Shown: piece by piece, positions 25,644-34,209 of the stretch
Layout: every line of letters starts with the position of its first letter
Numbering within the stretch: position 1 is the stretch's first letter
Assembly: GCA_036271555.1 (NCBI GenBank)
Contig: DATBAK010000059.1
Span: forward strand, 29,267 to 93,266
DNA length: 64,000 nucleotides
Direction: 5' to 3'
Origin: Acidimicrobiia bacterium
GTDB taxonomy: Bacteria > Actinomycetota > Acidimicrobiia > IMCC26256 > PALSA-610
Notes under the pieces: generated by a model
What the model was told of the DNA's origin: nothing
Database searches by the model: none
What the model saw: only the letters and a program-made list of their open reading frames with translations
Program-made: the position numbers and the translations under genes

Positions 25644-26375
25644 TCAGCGCGCCCGCGCGTGCGCGACGGCTTCGGGATCGAGCTCGCCCTCGACGACGCG
25701 GCGCGCAACATCGGTGAGGAGCTGATGGCGCCCGCGCGCGTAGCGCCGGAGACCCACGAAGGCTTCGTCGACGCTCACCCGCGCGCGATGGGCGACGACG
25801 CCCTTCGCCTGTTCGATCACCACCCGCGCGTCGAGCGCGGTCCGCAACTGCTCCGCGACCACACGCGCGTGGCGCGCCGCACGCGCCTCGTCGATCGCGA
25901 GCGCGGTGACGTCGGCGAGCCCCTGCACCACGGCGACGTCGTCGGGAGCGAGCGCCTCGGGACTCGTGGCGCCGAGCGCGAGCGCGCCGAGCGCGGCGCC
26001 GCTCCGGCGCAGCGGAACCGCGGCGAACGATCGCAGACCGATGCGCGCGGCTTCGGGCGCGAAGCGGGGCCAGCGCGCGAGCAGGGCGTCGTCGCGGTCG
26101 GTGGCGATGATGCAGCCGACGGCGCGGATCGCGTCGTGGCCCGGTCCCTCGGCGTGCTCGGTCTCGAGCTCCGCGAGACGCTGCCCGGGCTCGCTCGACC
26201 ACGCCACGGCGCGCAGCGATCCGCCGGCCTCGCCGAGCACGACGGCCGTGTCGACCGCGAAGAGCCCGGCGACCCGCTGCGTCAGGTCGATCGCGATGTC
26301 CGACGGTGCGGTGGTGGCCGCCAGCGACTCGGCGAAGTCGAGGAATGCGTGCAGCAGCCGCGCTTCTCGGGCCAT
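25644..26375 (-). CDS. GAF-ANTAR transcription antitermination regulator
   Basis: A 243-aa protein with a GAF domain (about 10-165) and a C-terminal ANTAR domain (about 180-235; ALDARVVIEQAKGVVAHRA, then three short helices). ANTAR domains bind paired hairpins in nascent RNA and prevent termination. GAF-ANTAR proteins are frequent in actinobacteria. It is encoded convergently with the PAS-receiver regulator (25-bp gap). Target leaders are not identifiable here. Confidence 0.87.
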   Translation of the reverse strand: MAREARLLHAFLDFAESLAATTAPSDIAIDLTQRVAGLFAVDTAVVLGEAGGSLRAVAWSSEPGQRLAELETEHAEGPGHDAIRAVGCIIATDRDDALLARWPRFAPEAARIGLRSFAAVPLRRSGAALGALALGATSPEALAPDDVAVVQGLADVTALAIDEARAARHARVVAEQLRTALDARVVIEQAKGVVAHRARVSVDEAFVGLRRYARGRHQLLTDVARRVVEGELDPEAVAHARAR

Positions 26376-26441
26376 GCGCCAGCCAATCGTCGGGGATGCG
26401 CCGCCCGTGCTCGGCTGCGGCCTACCCAGCGCGACGCCGGT

Positions 26442-27023
26442 TCAACGCTCCGTTTCGCCGAGTGCGGTCAGCAGTCGCGCGGCATCATCGGGCGCGATCG
26501 CGGCCCGCGTGAGGCCCCGACGCACGAGCGCTCGATCACACGGTCCGCGTCGCAGCCGCTCGACGAGCGGTCCGATTCGATCGCGCCGACCCCGGACGAT
26601 CTCCGTGATCAGCCGGAGCTCGGTGGCGACGACAGGAATCGCCGTCGTGCCGTGCACCACCACGTCGAAGTGCGTCCACGGGCCGCGGCCGAAGCACTCG
26701 TTCGTGTCGCCGTCGTCGTCGATCTCGACCGTGCTGAGCTCGACGACCGCGCCGACGACCCGGACCCGTGCGAAGTACTGGCACGACGGCGCGAGCCAGC
26801 GCGGCTCGTGCAGTACCTCGCCGTCGGCAGCGAGCGCGCCGAACCATTCGTCCACGCCCGCGCGTTCGCGGAAGACGACATCGACATCGTTCGCGGCGGT
26901 CGCGATACCGCGGAGCGCCGACGACGCGGTGCCGACGACGCGGAGCTCGACCGTGGCGCGACGGTCGTCGCCGGCCATCACGCGCGCGACGAGCGCCGCG
27001 TCGATGCCGGAGCTCGTGGTCAC
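26442..27023 (-). CDS. Nucleotidyltransferase-like protein
   Basis: A 193-aa protein with an N-terminal pattern reminiscent of minimal nucleotidyltransferases: a VVGTASSAL loop followed by NDVDVVF (about 30-51), like the G(S/T)..DxD core. The rest is not recognisable, and no partner HEPN gene is adjacent. The GTG at 27023 lies 1 bp after the stop of the upstream membrane protein gene, so the two are co-transcribed. Assignment to the nucleotidyltransferase fold is tentative. Confidence 0.65.
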   Translation of the reverse strand: MTTSSGIDAALVARVMAGDDRRATVELRVVGTASSALRGIATAANDVDVVFRERAGVDEWFGALAADGEVLHEPRWLAPSCQYFARVRVVGAVVELSTVEIDDDGDTNECFGRGPWTHFDVVVHGTTAIPVVATELRLITEIVRGRRDRIGPLVERLRRGPCDRALVRRGLTRAAIAPDDAARLLTALGETER

Positions 27024-27024
27024 C

Positions 27025-27510
27025 TCACACGGCGAGCGTTCGGCGGAGCTTCGCCGCGAGCGCGCCGAACATCGGGTACACGTCGTCGCCCATCGCGGCG
27101 ATCGACGGTTTCCAGAGCTCGTAGCGGTCGACGATCAGCCGGCCCGCGAGCACGTTGATGAGGTCGAAGTCGAACGCGCCGATGCTCTCGAGCGCGCCGA
27201 GCTGCTCGAAGAAGTCGAGCTCGCGGTAGAGCACGTAGGCCGACACGGAGTTCGTCTCGATGTAGCCGCGGAACGCGGCCGCGAGCGCGTCGCGGCTCTC
27301 GAACTGGGCGACGAGGCGACGCGTCTCGACGAGGCTGTCCTCGTCCCAACGGCGGATGAAGTCGGCTGCGAGCTGCGCATGACGCGCGTGTTGTGCCTCC
27401 CGCAACTGCCGACCGCTCACGAGCACGAGTCCGAGCGTCGAGACGAGACCGACCGAACCGACCGCGGTCGCGACCGCGGTAACGATCTCGGCCCAGTTCG
27501 GATCGCTCAT
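27025..27510 (-). CDS. Small membrane protein, DUF4760-like
   Basis: A 161-aa protein with one N-terminal membrane segment (about 8-28), then a mostly helical cytoplasmic domain with FIRRWDEDSLVETRRLV and LLYRELDFFEQLGAL-like helices. This layout fits the DUF4760 family, whose function is unknown. ATG 27510 is chosen since it directly precedes the membrane segment; the frame is open further upstream but overlaps the SnoaL-like gene. It forms a three-gene run with its neighbours. Confidence 0.72.
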   Translation of the reverse strand: MSDPNWAEIVTAVATAVGSVGLVSTLGLVLVSGRQLREAQHARHAQLAADFIRRWDEDSLVETRRLVAQFESRDALAAAFRGYIETNSVSAYVLYRELDFFEQLGALESIGAFDFDLINVLAGRLIVDRYELWKPSIAAMGDDVYPMFGALAAKLRRTLAV

Positions 27511-27523
27511 CGCGAAAGGCGGA

Positions 27524-27937
27524 TCAGCGAATGAGCCCGAGGCCGGCCTGGCAGTGCGGACCGCCCCAGTGCTCGACGACCTTGCCGTCGCGCATGCGCA
27601 GGATCGCGGTGCCGTTGATGACGACGGCATCGCCCGACGGCTCGACGTCGTAGAACGCGGCGCCCGTGTGCGTGCCGCGCACGGTCCAGTTCGACACGAT
27701 CAGGTCGTCGGACTCGATGAGCAGGTCGACGGTGAACTTCATGTCCGGGAACGCGTTGCGGGCCTGCGTCCACCACTCGAGCTCCTGCCCGCGCACGTCG
27801 TTCCCGACCACATCGGGGGCGACCCGCTCGGTCACGTGACTCACGAAGTCCGGCGACCAGTACTCGAAGACGGCGTCGCGATCGCCGCGCTCCATGGCCG
27901 CGCTGTACGCACCGAGGATCCTGAGGTTCTCCGACAT
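27524..27937 (-). CDS. SnoaL-like / NTF2-fold polyketide-cyclase family protein
   Basis: A 137-aa single-domain protein of the SnoaL-like superfamily (cone-shaped alpha+beta barrel). Seen are the N-terminal helix MERGDRDAVFEYWSPDF and the strands NWTVRGTHTG and ILRMRDGKVVEHW. Members include ester cyclases, isomerases and hydrolases, and many have no known reaction. It is the first gene of a minus-strand run and is divergent from the dehydrogenase at 27994, 56 bp apart. Confidence 0.78.
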   Translation of the reverse strand: MSENLRILGAYSAAMERGDRDAVFEYWSPDFVSHVTERVAPDVVGNDVRGQELEWWTQARNAFPDMKFTVDLLIESDDLIVSNWTVRGTHTGAAFYDVEPSGDAVVINGTAILRMRDGKVVEHWGGPHCQAGLGLIR

Positions 27938-27993
27938 GCGTGCATCATGCCTGATCGGTTCGGGCGGAGCACGGGCGCGACTAGAAAAGCAGC

Positions 27994-28977
27994 ATGAGGG
28001 CCGAGCGGTTGGTGTTCACGGCGCGCGGCCGCTGCGAGGTCGACGCGTTCGAGGTGCCCGACGCGCGACTCGGCGCCGGCGAGGTCGTCGTCCGCAGTGT
28101 GGTGTCGCTGCTCAGTCCCGGCACCGAGCTGGCCATCTTCACGCACAATCACCGCGGGTTCGACGTGCCCGATCACTGGGCGCGCTACCCGTGGTTCCCG
28201 GGCTACGCGACGGTCGGTGTCGTCGTCGACGCGGGGGAGCGCAGCCCGCTCCCCACCGGCACGCTCGTGTTCCATCGCATGCCGCACGCGAGCCTCTACC
28301 GGCTGCCCGCCGACTGGTTGATCCCGATCCCCGCGTCGCTCGCGCCGGACCGCGCGGTGTTCTTCATGCTCGTGCAGGTCGCGATGACCGCGATGCGACG
28401 CGCGCCGGTGCGCTTCGGCGAGCAGGTCGTGGTGCTCGGTCAGGGCATGGTCGGGAACCTCGCCGCGCAGCTTGCGCGCGAAGCGGGCGCGCGTTCCGTC
28501 GCGGGCGCCGACCTCGTCGCGTCGCGTCTTGCGATCGCACAACGCTGTGGCGTCGAACGGCAGTGGAACCTCGCCGACCGTCCGCTCGAGTCGTGGTTGG
28601 AGGAGTTGGGCTCGCCCGGCGCGAGCTATGTCGTCGAAGCCGTCGGCGCGGGCCCGAGTGTCGACGCCGCGTTGAAGGCCACCGCGTCGGGCGGTCGTTG
28701 TGTGTTGCTCGGTAGCACGCAGGTGACGCTCGAGTTCGACCCTTACTTCGACGTGCACAAGAAGGGGCTCGACGTCGTCGGCGCGCACGAGGACACCGTC
28801 GATGCCGAGACCCGCCGGCGCGATCGCCCGTTCATCCTCGATCTGCTCGGCCGAGAACGCGTGCGCGTCGATCCGCTGCTGACGCACCGCCTGCCGTTCG
28901 CCGACGCGCCGCGCGCGTACGAGGGCCTCCGCGACGACAAGGAGCATTGGCTGGGCGTGCTCCTGGAGCACGGGTGA
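27994..28977 (+). CDS. Medium-chain dehydrogenase/reductase (alcohol dehydrogenase-like)
   Basis: A 327-aa MDR family oxidoreductase with a GroES-like N-terminal domain (SLLSPGTELAIF, about 35-46) and a Rossmann domain with GQGMVGNLAAQ (about 150). The usual catalytic-zinc ligands are not evident, as in MDR subgroups that act on sugars or bacteriochlorophyll precursors. The gene is coupled by GTGA to a Gfo/Idh/MocA gene. The pair therefore probably oxidises a sugar or cyclitol derivative. Confidence 0.82.
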   Translation: MRAERLVFTARGRCEVDAFEVPDARLGAGEVVVRSVVSLLSPGTELAIFTHNHRGFDVPDHWARYPWFPGYATVGVVVDAGERSPLPTGTLVFHRMPHASLYRLPADWLIPIPASLAPDRAVFFMLVQVAMTAMRRAPVRFGEQVVVLGQGMVGNLAAQLAREAGARSVAGADLVASRLAIAQRCGVERQWNLADRPLESWLEELGSPGASYVVEAVGAGPSVDAALKATASGGRCVLLGSTQVTLEFDPYFDVHKKGLDVVGAHEDTVDAETRRRDRPFILDLLGRERVRVDPLLTHRLPFADAPRAYEGLRDDKEHWLGVLLEHG

Positions 28978-29984
28978 CCATCCCGGCGCAGATCCGCACG
29001 ATCCACTGCGGCGCGCGCGGGCGCGGCGTGTGGGGTCCGTACGTGATGAACGCCGACGCCCGCTTCCGTCCGGTCGCGTTGACGAGCCGGTCGCCGGACG
29101 AGCTCGGCGGCGTGGCGAGCGCGGTCGGAGTCGAGCGCGAGCACTGCTTCGCGACCCTCGACGCCGCGCTCGACGCCGTCGACTGCGATGCCGTCGTGAT
29201 CACGACGCCCACGGTGCGGCACGACGAGCACGTCCGTCGAGCGATCGCCGCGGGCAAGCACGTGCTCGTCGAGAAGGCGCTCGCGCCCACGCTCGCGCAG
29301 GCGCGCGCGCTGGTGGACCTCGCCGACGCGGCCGATGTCAAGCTCGCGGTCGCGCAGAACTACCGCTTCACCGCCGACGGATGGACCATGCAGCGCATCG
29401 TCGAGGCCGGGGAACACGGCACGTTCTCGCTCGCCACGATCACGATGCACCGTTACCGGCCGACGACGAAAGCGCGCGAGTACCCCGACGCGACGGTCTG
29501 GGACATGGCAAGCCATCACCTCGATCAGCTCGTTGCCTGCTTCGGGCCGGTCGCGTCGGCGTCGGCGCGCACCTGGCGCGCACCGTCGTCGATCTACCCG
29601 CATTCCGCGAACCTCGCGGCCACGCTCACGTTCGCGAGCGGGCTCACGTGCGCCTACACGTTGTGCGAGGACGCGCGCCGCAACGCGCTCGTCTACGAGC
29701 TGCACTCCGAGCGCGGCGCGCTCGAGCTGCGCGCCGGCGAATGGCAGTGGCACGCCGCGCAGCCGCCGACGGCCGATCTCCTCGGCCTCAACGACCCGCC
29801 GGTCGCGTTGTCGACGAGGGCGCCGTGGCCCGGCGGTGAGCAGGGCGTCGCCGATGCGTTCGCGCGCTGGCTGCTCGACGGCGTCGAGCCCGGCATCTCC
29901 GGGCGCCACAACCTCGTGACGCTCGCGGCGTGCGACCTCGTCGTGCGGTCCGCCGCGGCCGGCGGCGCGACGATCACGGCGTGA
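28974..29984 (+). CDS. Gfo/Idh/MocA family oxidoreductase
   Basis: A 336-aa NAD(P)-dependent dehydrogenase. The N-terminal Rossmann fold begins with IHCGARGRGVWGP, followed by VVITTPTVRHDEHV and the family motif VEKALAP (about 100). The C-terminal alpha/beta domain shows WDMASHHLDQL. The substrate is unknown, likely a sugar or inositol. GTG 28974 overlaps the upstream stop and its own stop overlaps the next gene (GTGA at both ends), making a tight three-gene operon. Confidence 0.85.
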   Translation: MTIPAQIRTIHCGARGRGVWGPYVMNADARFRPVALTSRSPDELGGVASAVGVEREHCFATLDAALDAVDCDAVVITTPTVRHDEHVRRAIAAGKHVLVEKALAPTLAQARALVDLADAADVKLAVAQNYRFTADGWTMQRIVEAGEHGTFSLATITMHRYRPTTKAREYPDATVWDMASHHLDQLVACFGPVASASARTWRAPSSIYPHSANLAATLTFASGLTCAYTLCEDARRNALVYELHSERGALELRAGEWQWHAAQPPTADLLGLNDPPVALSTRAPWPGGEQGVADAFARWLLDGVEPGISGRHNLVTLAACDLVVRSAAAGGATITA

Positions 29985-30937
29985 TCGAAGAACCCGGGGA
30001 GGCCGAGCTCGTCGCCGCGCACTGTTGGGAGTCCGAGGACCGGGTACCGGGCCGTCCGGAGATGACGGCGTTGCGGCGCCGGCTGCGGCTCCGCCAGGCG
30101 CGGTGGCGCGCGGCGAACGGTCATCCGATCGGATCGCAGCCGATGGGTGGCGCGCGGCCGGGGCAGGAGTCGCGGCCGGTCGGCAGCCGTATCGACCTCG
30201 AGTACGCGCGCGAGACCGGTGCCACGTTCCTCACCGACGCGGCGCGCGCCGCGGCAACGGCGCGCGCGTCGACGGTCGAGGCGCATCAACGGCTCGACTC
30301 GGCGCGCATGTGGGCGGACCTCCTGTCGTCGGTCGCGCTGTCGTTCAACCTCTTCGGCGATCTCGCCACCGACCCGCAGCGCGCCGATCGAGCGCTGCAC
30401 CGCTGGTGGCCCGACGTACCCGGCACCGTCTCCGACGTTCGCTTCGAGCACTCGCCGGGCCGGCTCGACGGCGCGTACCTCGGGAACCTGAGCACGCTCG
30501 AGGCCGCGTTCGTCCTCGATCATGGCGACGGGACGCGCGGCATCGTCGGCGTCGGTGTGCGGTACCACGAGCGCGCCAAGTCGGAGGTGCCGAAGCCGCG
30601 CAACCTCGAGCGCTATCGCCGGGTCGCCGGCCGTTCGGGTGCGTTCCGCCGCGGCTACGAGGACGCCGTCGTCGGCGACCTCACGGTGCTCTGGCTCGCG
30701 CATCTGCTCGTGCTCTCGATGATGCAGAACCCGAAGGACGACACGAACTGGGCTCGCTATGTCGTCGCGTATCCGGCCGGCAACCAAGACTTCGCGCGGC
30801 TCTGTGCGCGATATCGGGAGCAGCTCGTCGACGACTCGACGTTCGCGTCGATCACGATCGAGGAGTTGCTCGCCGCGCGGGCGCTCCGCCCGCCCACGAT
30901 CGCGGCGCTGCGCGCTCGCTATCTCTCGGACTCCTGA
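29981..30937 (+). CDS. PGN_0703-like restriction-endonuclease-fold protein (tentative)
   Basis: A 318-aa soluble protein. Its middle region (FEHSPGRL, STLEAAFVLDHGDGTRGIVG, GVGVRYHERAK, PRNLERY) resembles PD-(D/E)xK-type proteins of the PGN_0703 group. There the sequence around the third motif normally reads like an acidic residue-x-Lys; here it is Gly-Val-Arg-Tyr-His-Glu, so catalytic competence is uncertain. The GTG at 29981 overlaps the upstream oxidoreductase stop. Why it is coupled to two dehydrogenase genes is unclear. No methyltransferase is nearby, which argues against a classical restriction-modification system. Confidence 0.6.
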   Translation: MIEEPGEAELVAAHCWESEDRVPGRPEMTALRRRLRLRQARWRAANGHPIGSQPMGGARPGQESRPVGSRIDLEYARETGATFLTDAARAAATARASTVEAHQRLDSARMWADLLSSVALSFNLFGDLATDPQRADRALHRWWPDVPGTVSDVRFEHSPGRLDGAYLGNLSTLEAAFVLDHGDGTRGIVGVGVRYHERAKSEVPKPRNLERYRRVAGRSGAFRRGYEDAVVGDLTVLWLAHLLVLSMMQNPKDDTNWARYVVAYPAGNQDFARLCARYREQLVDDSTFASITIEELLAARALRPPTIAALRARYLSDS

Positions 30938-30995
30938 TCGCCGACGGACGCGAATCGAGGGGGGCGCACTTGGAGGCGGCGACACGCGCGCGGGG

Positions 30996-31001
30996 TAGCG
31001 T
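30996..31001 (+). promoter_or_regulatory. Candidate -10 box (TAGCGT) for the first secreted repeat protein
   Basis: TAGCGT lies 37 nt before the ATG at 31039. The paralogous gene downstream has a similar TAGCAT at 32199-32204, which suggests the promoter was duplicated with the gene. Confidence 0.4.
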
Positions 31002-31038
31002 TCCGCCCGCCACGGGGGCTTGGAGGCGGGGGTCAGGG

Positions 31039-32184
31039 ATGAAGAGGCTTTGCATCGGCGCGTCCGTCGCGCTGCTCACGGCGATGACGCTGGGCTCCGG
31101 TGCTGCGGCGGCCACGCCGGCGTGGCGCTTGCAGACGGTCAAGGCGCCCGCGGGCGCGACCGACGCCGACCTGCGCGGCGTGTCGTGCCCAGCTGCGACC
31201 GCCTGCACGACGGTCGGGGTGTACCTGGTCAACTTCACGAGCGGCGGACCGACCGCGGCGGGATGGGACGGCACGCGCTGGAAGGCGCAGCGCGTCGCCG
31301 CGACCGTGCCGACGCAGCTCGGCGGAGTGTCGTGCGTCGCGAGCACACAGTGCGTGGCCGTCGGGTCGAGCTACGACATGTCGACGTTCTCGAGCGCACC
31401 GGCCGCGGCCGTGTGGAACGGCACGAAGTGGACGGGCAAGAAGGTCCCGGTGCCCGCCACCGCGACCGGCGGGGGAACGCTGAACGGGGTGTCGTGCGCG
31501 TCGGCGACCGCCTGTGTCGCGGTCGGATCCGTGAGCGTCGCCGGCTCGGTGCCGCTCGCCGCGTCGTGGAACGGAACGCGATGGAAGCTGAGCAAGCCGC
31601 ACGCGCCGAAGGCGTCGCCTTCGTCGGAGTTCTGGGGCGTCTCGTGCGCGACGAGCACGTCGTGCGTCGCGGTCGGTGAGTCGTACGACGCGTCGGGCAC
31701 GAATTCCGTGCCGATGGCGCAGGTGTGGAACGGCAGTAGCTGGACGGTGCAGACCGTGCCGACGCCCGCCCACGCGTTCGCCGTGCAGCTCAACTCGGTG
31801 TCGTGCAGCGCGGCCGCGTCGTGCACGGCCGTCGGCTACTACCACCTCAATTCGGGTTCGGGCACCATCACACCGCTCATCGAACGGTGGAACGGTACGA
31901 GCTGGACCGTGCAGACGAGTGGGGTCGCGGTCGGCGTGCTGTGGGGCGTGTCGTGTGCGGCGAGCTCGACGTGCATGGCGGTGGGCGGCCTCGTGGGCGC
32001 CGCCGCGATCGCGCAGCAGTGGGACGGCACGACGTGGGTCGCGAAGACCGTGCCGACACCGGCCGGTGCGAGCAACCCGGGCTTGCGGAGCGTGTCGTGC
32101 ACCGCGGCGAACGCGTGCACCGCGGTCGGGAGCGCGAACGCGAGCAGCGGCCATCTTCAGGACCTCGTCGAGCGGTTCTCATGA
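31039..32184 (+). CDS. Secreted repeat protein (VSC..C.AVG repeats, propeller-like), copy A
   Basis: A 381-aa exported protein. A signal peptide (about 1-25, ending AAAA) is followed by about seven repeats of roughly 50 residues. Each repeat has a VSC(x5)CxAVG strand pair with two cysteines and a W(D/N)G(T/S)xW strand. The pattern suggests a beta-propeller with a disulfide in each blade. There is no catalytic motif; function is unknown, possibly binding of polysaccharide or surface components. ATG 31039 follows GGTCAGGG and encodes a good signal peptide. It is a tandem paralogue of the next gene. Confidence 0.82.
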   Translation: MKRLCIGASVALLTAMTLGSGAAAATPAWRLQTVKAPAGATDADLRGVSCPAATACTTVGVYLVNFTSGGPTAAGWDGTRWKAQRVAATVPTQLGGVSCVASTQCVAVGSSYDMSTFSSAPAAAVWNGTKWTGKKVPVPATATGGGTLNGVSCASATACVAVGSVSVAGSVPLAASWNGTRWKLSKPHAPKASPSSEFWGVSCATSTSCVAVGESYDASGTNSVPMAQVWNGSSWTVQTVPTPAHAFAVQLNSVSCSAAASCTAVGYYHLNSGSGTITPLIERWNGTSWTVQTSGVAVGVLWGVSCAASSTCMAVGGLVGAAAIAQQWDGTTWVAKTVPTPAGASNPGLRSVSCTAANACTAVGSANASSGHLQDLVERFS

Positions 32185-32198
32185 CCTCGGCGCGCCGA

Positions 32199-32204
32199 TA
32201 GCAT
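32199..32204 (+). promoter_or_regulatory. Candidate -10 box (TAGCAT) for the second secreted repeat protein
   Basis: TAGCAT begins 15 nt after the stop of copy A and 47 nt before the ATG at 32251. It matches the TAGCGT before copy A. Confidence 0.4.
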
Positions 32205-32250
32205 CTCGTCGCGAACGAACGGGTGGCTTCTGGCGATGTGCGGGGTCAGG

Positions 32251-33375
32251 ATGCGGAGACTGCAGGTGGGAGTGGTCGTCGCACTCGTGACGTTCGGTCT
32301 CGCCGCCGGCGGCGCGTCCGCAGCGACGCCCAAGTGGCGGATGCAGCACTCGTCGATGTTGGTGGGCGATCCGAACGCCTCGCTGATCGGCGTGTCGTGC
32401 GCGTCGACGACCGCGTGCACCGCGGTCGGCATGGGCTCGAGCCGCGCGTTCGCGGAGACGTGGGACGGTTCGCGTTGGACGCGCATGCGCACGCCGCGGG
32501 GCATCGCGCAATTCGACGCAGTGTCGTGCGCGGCGTCGACGCAGTGCATGGCGGTCGGTCAGACCTCCGCCGGCGCACCGGCGGTCATGTCGTGGGACGG
32601 GTCGACGTGGCGGCGGGAGCACGTCACGTTTGCCGCGCACTTCCAGGATGTGCGGTTCGCCGCCGTCTCGTGTGCGTCGACGACCGATTGCGTCGTCGTC
32701 GGCTCGGCCGAGGACCACACCCGATTCGCGGTCGTACCCGTCGCGCAACGCTGGAACGGGTCGTCGTGGTCCAACCTGCACGCGCGGGTGCCGAAGCGCA
32801 CGATCCACAGTGAGTTCTACGGCGTCTCGTGCCCGGCGCCGACAACGTGTGTCGCGGTCGGTTTCCGAGAAGGGGGCACCGACCCGCAGCCGCTCGTCGA
32901 AAAGTGGGACGCCGGCGCGTGGAGCATTGCCCGCCCGACCGTGCCGGCCGACGCGGTCGACATCGTGCTCGCGTCGGTCTCGTGCCCGTCGACCTCGGTG
33001 TGCACGGCGGTCGGCAGCTACGAGGAGCACACGTTCGGTGGAACGTTGGCGACGCTCGCGGAGCGCGGGGACGGATCGACGTGGACGATTCAGCCGACGC
33101 CGCCGCCGACCCTGCAAGCCGGCGTGTTCTTCTCGAGCGTGTCGTGCGGTTCGACGTCGTCCTGCGTTGCGGTCGGACCCTTCGACGAGTCGGCTGACGC
33201 GTTCGCGGAGCGCTGGGACGGCTCGACCTGGGCCGTCGAGCACGTTCCGGTCGGCGCTTCTTCGATTCCGAATCTCGAGACCGTGTCCTGTGCCTCCGAT
33301 TCGGTGTGTACCGCGGTTGGCTCCGCAACCGGTCGCGACGGGCACGAGGTGCCCCTGATCGAGCGCGACTCCTGA
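32251..33375 (+). CDS. Secreted repeat protein (VSC..C.AVG repeats, propeller-like), copy B
   Basis: A 374-aa exported protein of the same design as its upstream neighbour: signal peptide (about 1-25), then about seven VSC(x5)CxAVG / W(D/N)GS.W repeats. ATG 32251 is preferred over ATG 32236 because it follows GGTCAGG exactly as in copy A. Adjacent paralogues imply tandem duplication with later divergence. The function is unknown. Confidence 0.82.
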   Translation: MRRLQVGVVVALVTFGLAAGGASAATPKWRMQHSSMLVGDPNASLIGVSCASTTACTAVGMGSSRAFAETWDGSRWTRMRTPRGIAQFDAVSCAASTQCMAVGQTSAGAPAVMSWDGSTWRREHVTFAAHFQDVRFAAVSCASTTDCVVVGSAEDHTRFAVVPVAQRWNGSSWSNLHARVPKRTIHSEFYGVSCPAPTTCVAVGFREGGTDPQPLVEKWDAGAWSIARPTVPADAVDIVLASVSCPSTSVCTAVGSYEEHTFGGTLATLAERGDGSTWTIQPTPPPTLQAGVFFSSVSCGSTSSCVAVGPFDESADAFAERWDGSTWAVEHVPVGASSIPNLETVSCASDSVCTAVGSATGRDGHEVPLIERDS

Positions 33376-33377
33376 CG

Positions 33378-33710
33378 TCAGCGGAGCGAGTCGCGCAACG
33401 CCGCGACGCGCTCCGGCACGACGCTCCACCACATCCAGCGACCGCGCTTCTCGCCGACGATGAGTCCGGCGTCGGCGAGCGCCTTCGTGTGATGGCTGAT
33501 CGTCGGCTGCGACTTGCCGAGCGGTGCTTCGAGATCGCACGAGCACACTTCGCCCGCGGACGCGACGAGATTCAGCAGCCGGAGCCGTACGGGATCCGAG
33601 AGCGCGGCGAACGCGTGCGCGAGCTCGACCGCATCGCGCTCGCGCAACCGGGCAGTGAGGAGCGGGCCGCAGCAGGCGTCGGCCGTTCGAGACTTCGTCG
33701 GCATGCCCAC
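33378..33710 (-). CDS. arsR: ArsR/SmtB-family metalloregulator
   Basis: A 110-aa winged-helix repressor. The alpha-3 metal motif is CSCDL (Cys56, Cys58), as in arsenite-sensing ArsR proteins, and an extra Cys13-Cys14 pair near the N-terminus may supply a third ligand. The recognition helix is around KSQPTISHHTKAL (66-78). It is transcribed divergently from the arsI-like gene across a 76-bp region with a near-perfect palindrome, the expected operator. The family dissociates from DNA upon binding As(III). Confidence 0.9.
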   Translation of the reverse strand: MGMPTKSRTADACCGPLLTARLRERDAVELAHAFAALSDPVRLRLLNLVASAGEVCSCDLEAPLGKSQPTISHHTKALADAGLIVGEKRGRWMWWSVVPERVAALRDSLR

Positions 33711-33746
33711 ACTCCATGTATTGACAGATATCGATGGATTCGCGAG

Positions 33747-33762
33747 GATCGATCAATCGATC
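33747..33762. promoter_or_regulatory. Candidate ArsR operator palindrome
   Basis: GATCGATCAATCGATC is a palindrome with one mismatched pair in eight. It lies in the 76-bp divergent region between arsR and the arsI-like gene. TTGACA at 33721-33726 is a possible -35 box for the plus-strand genes. Confidence 0.4.
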
Positions 33763-33786
33763 ACTGCCAATCTATCGGAGACGCCC

Positions 33787-34209
33787 ATGTCGCGTGTACA
33801 GCTCGCCCTCAACGTGTCGGACCTCGACGCCGCGGTCGCGTTCTATTCGAAGCTCTTCGCGACGGAACCGGCCAAGCGCTATCCCGGATACGCGAACTTC
33901 GCGATCGCGGAGCCGCCGCTCAAGCTCGTGCTGATGGAAGGGCCCGGTGCACCGGGCACGCTCAATCACCTGGGCGTCGAGGTCGAGTCGACCGACCTGG
34001 TTGCGGCGGCCGACGCGCGACTGCGCGCACAGGGGCTCGAGTGCGCGACCGAAGAAGAGGTGTCGTGTTGCTACGCAGTGCAGGACAAGGTGTGGGTCGA
34101 CGCTCCCGATGGCGAGCCGTGGGAGATCTACACCGTGCTCGCCGACGCGGAAGCCGATGACGGCCGCTGCTGCGACGGCGCGCCCGAATCCACTGCTCGC
34201 TGTTGCTGA
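33787..34209 (+). CDS. ArsI/CadI-family VOC protein (arsenic/cadmium-linked glyoxalase fold)
   Basis: A 140-aa vicinal-oxygen-chelate protein. ArsI members cleave the C-As bond of methylarsenite; CadI members are cadmium or arsenic induced with unclear activity. Possible metal ligands are Gln5, His61 and Glu113; the vicinal pair Cys94-Cys95 matches the arsenic-binding cysteines of ArsI. Two further cysteine pairs near the C-terminus (128-129 and 139-140) could hand over metalloid. A GGAG sequence precedes the ATG at 33787. It is the first gene of the arsI-aqpS-arsC operon. Confidence 0.83.
   Translation: MSRVQLALNVSDLDAAVAFYSKLFATEPAKRYPGYANFAIAEPPLKLVLMEGPGAPGTLNHLGVEVESTDLVAAADARLRAQGLECATEEEVSCCYAVQDKVWVDAPDGEPWEIYTVLADAEADDGRCCDGAPESTARCC

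Noticed and set aside
26442..27023. Toxin-antitoxin MNT/HEPN module
   Set aside because: Only a nucleotidyltransferase-like N-terminus is seen, and the neighbouring gene is a DUF4760-like membrane protein, not HEPN.
29981..30937. Restriction-modification system
   Set aside because: No methyltransferase or specificity subunit is nearby, and the candidate nuclease motif is altered; it lies in a metabolic operon.
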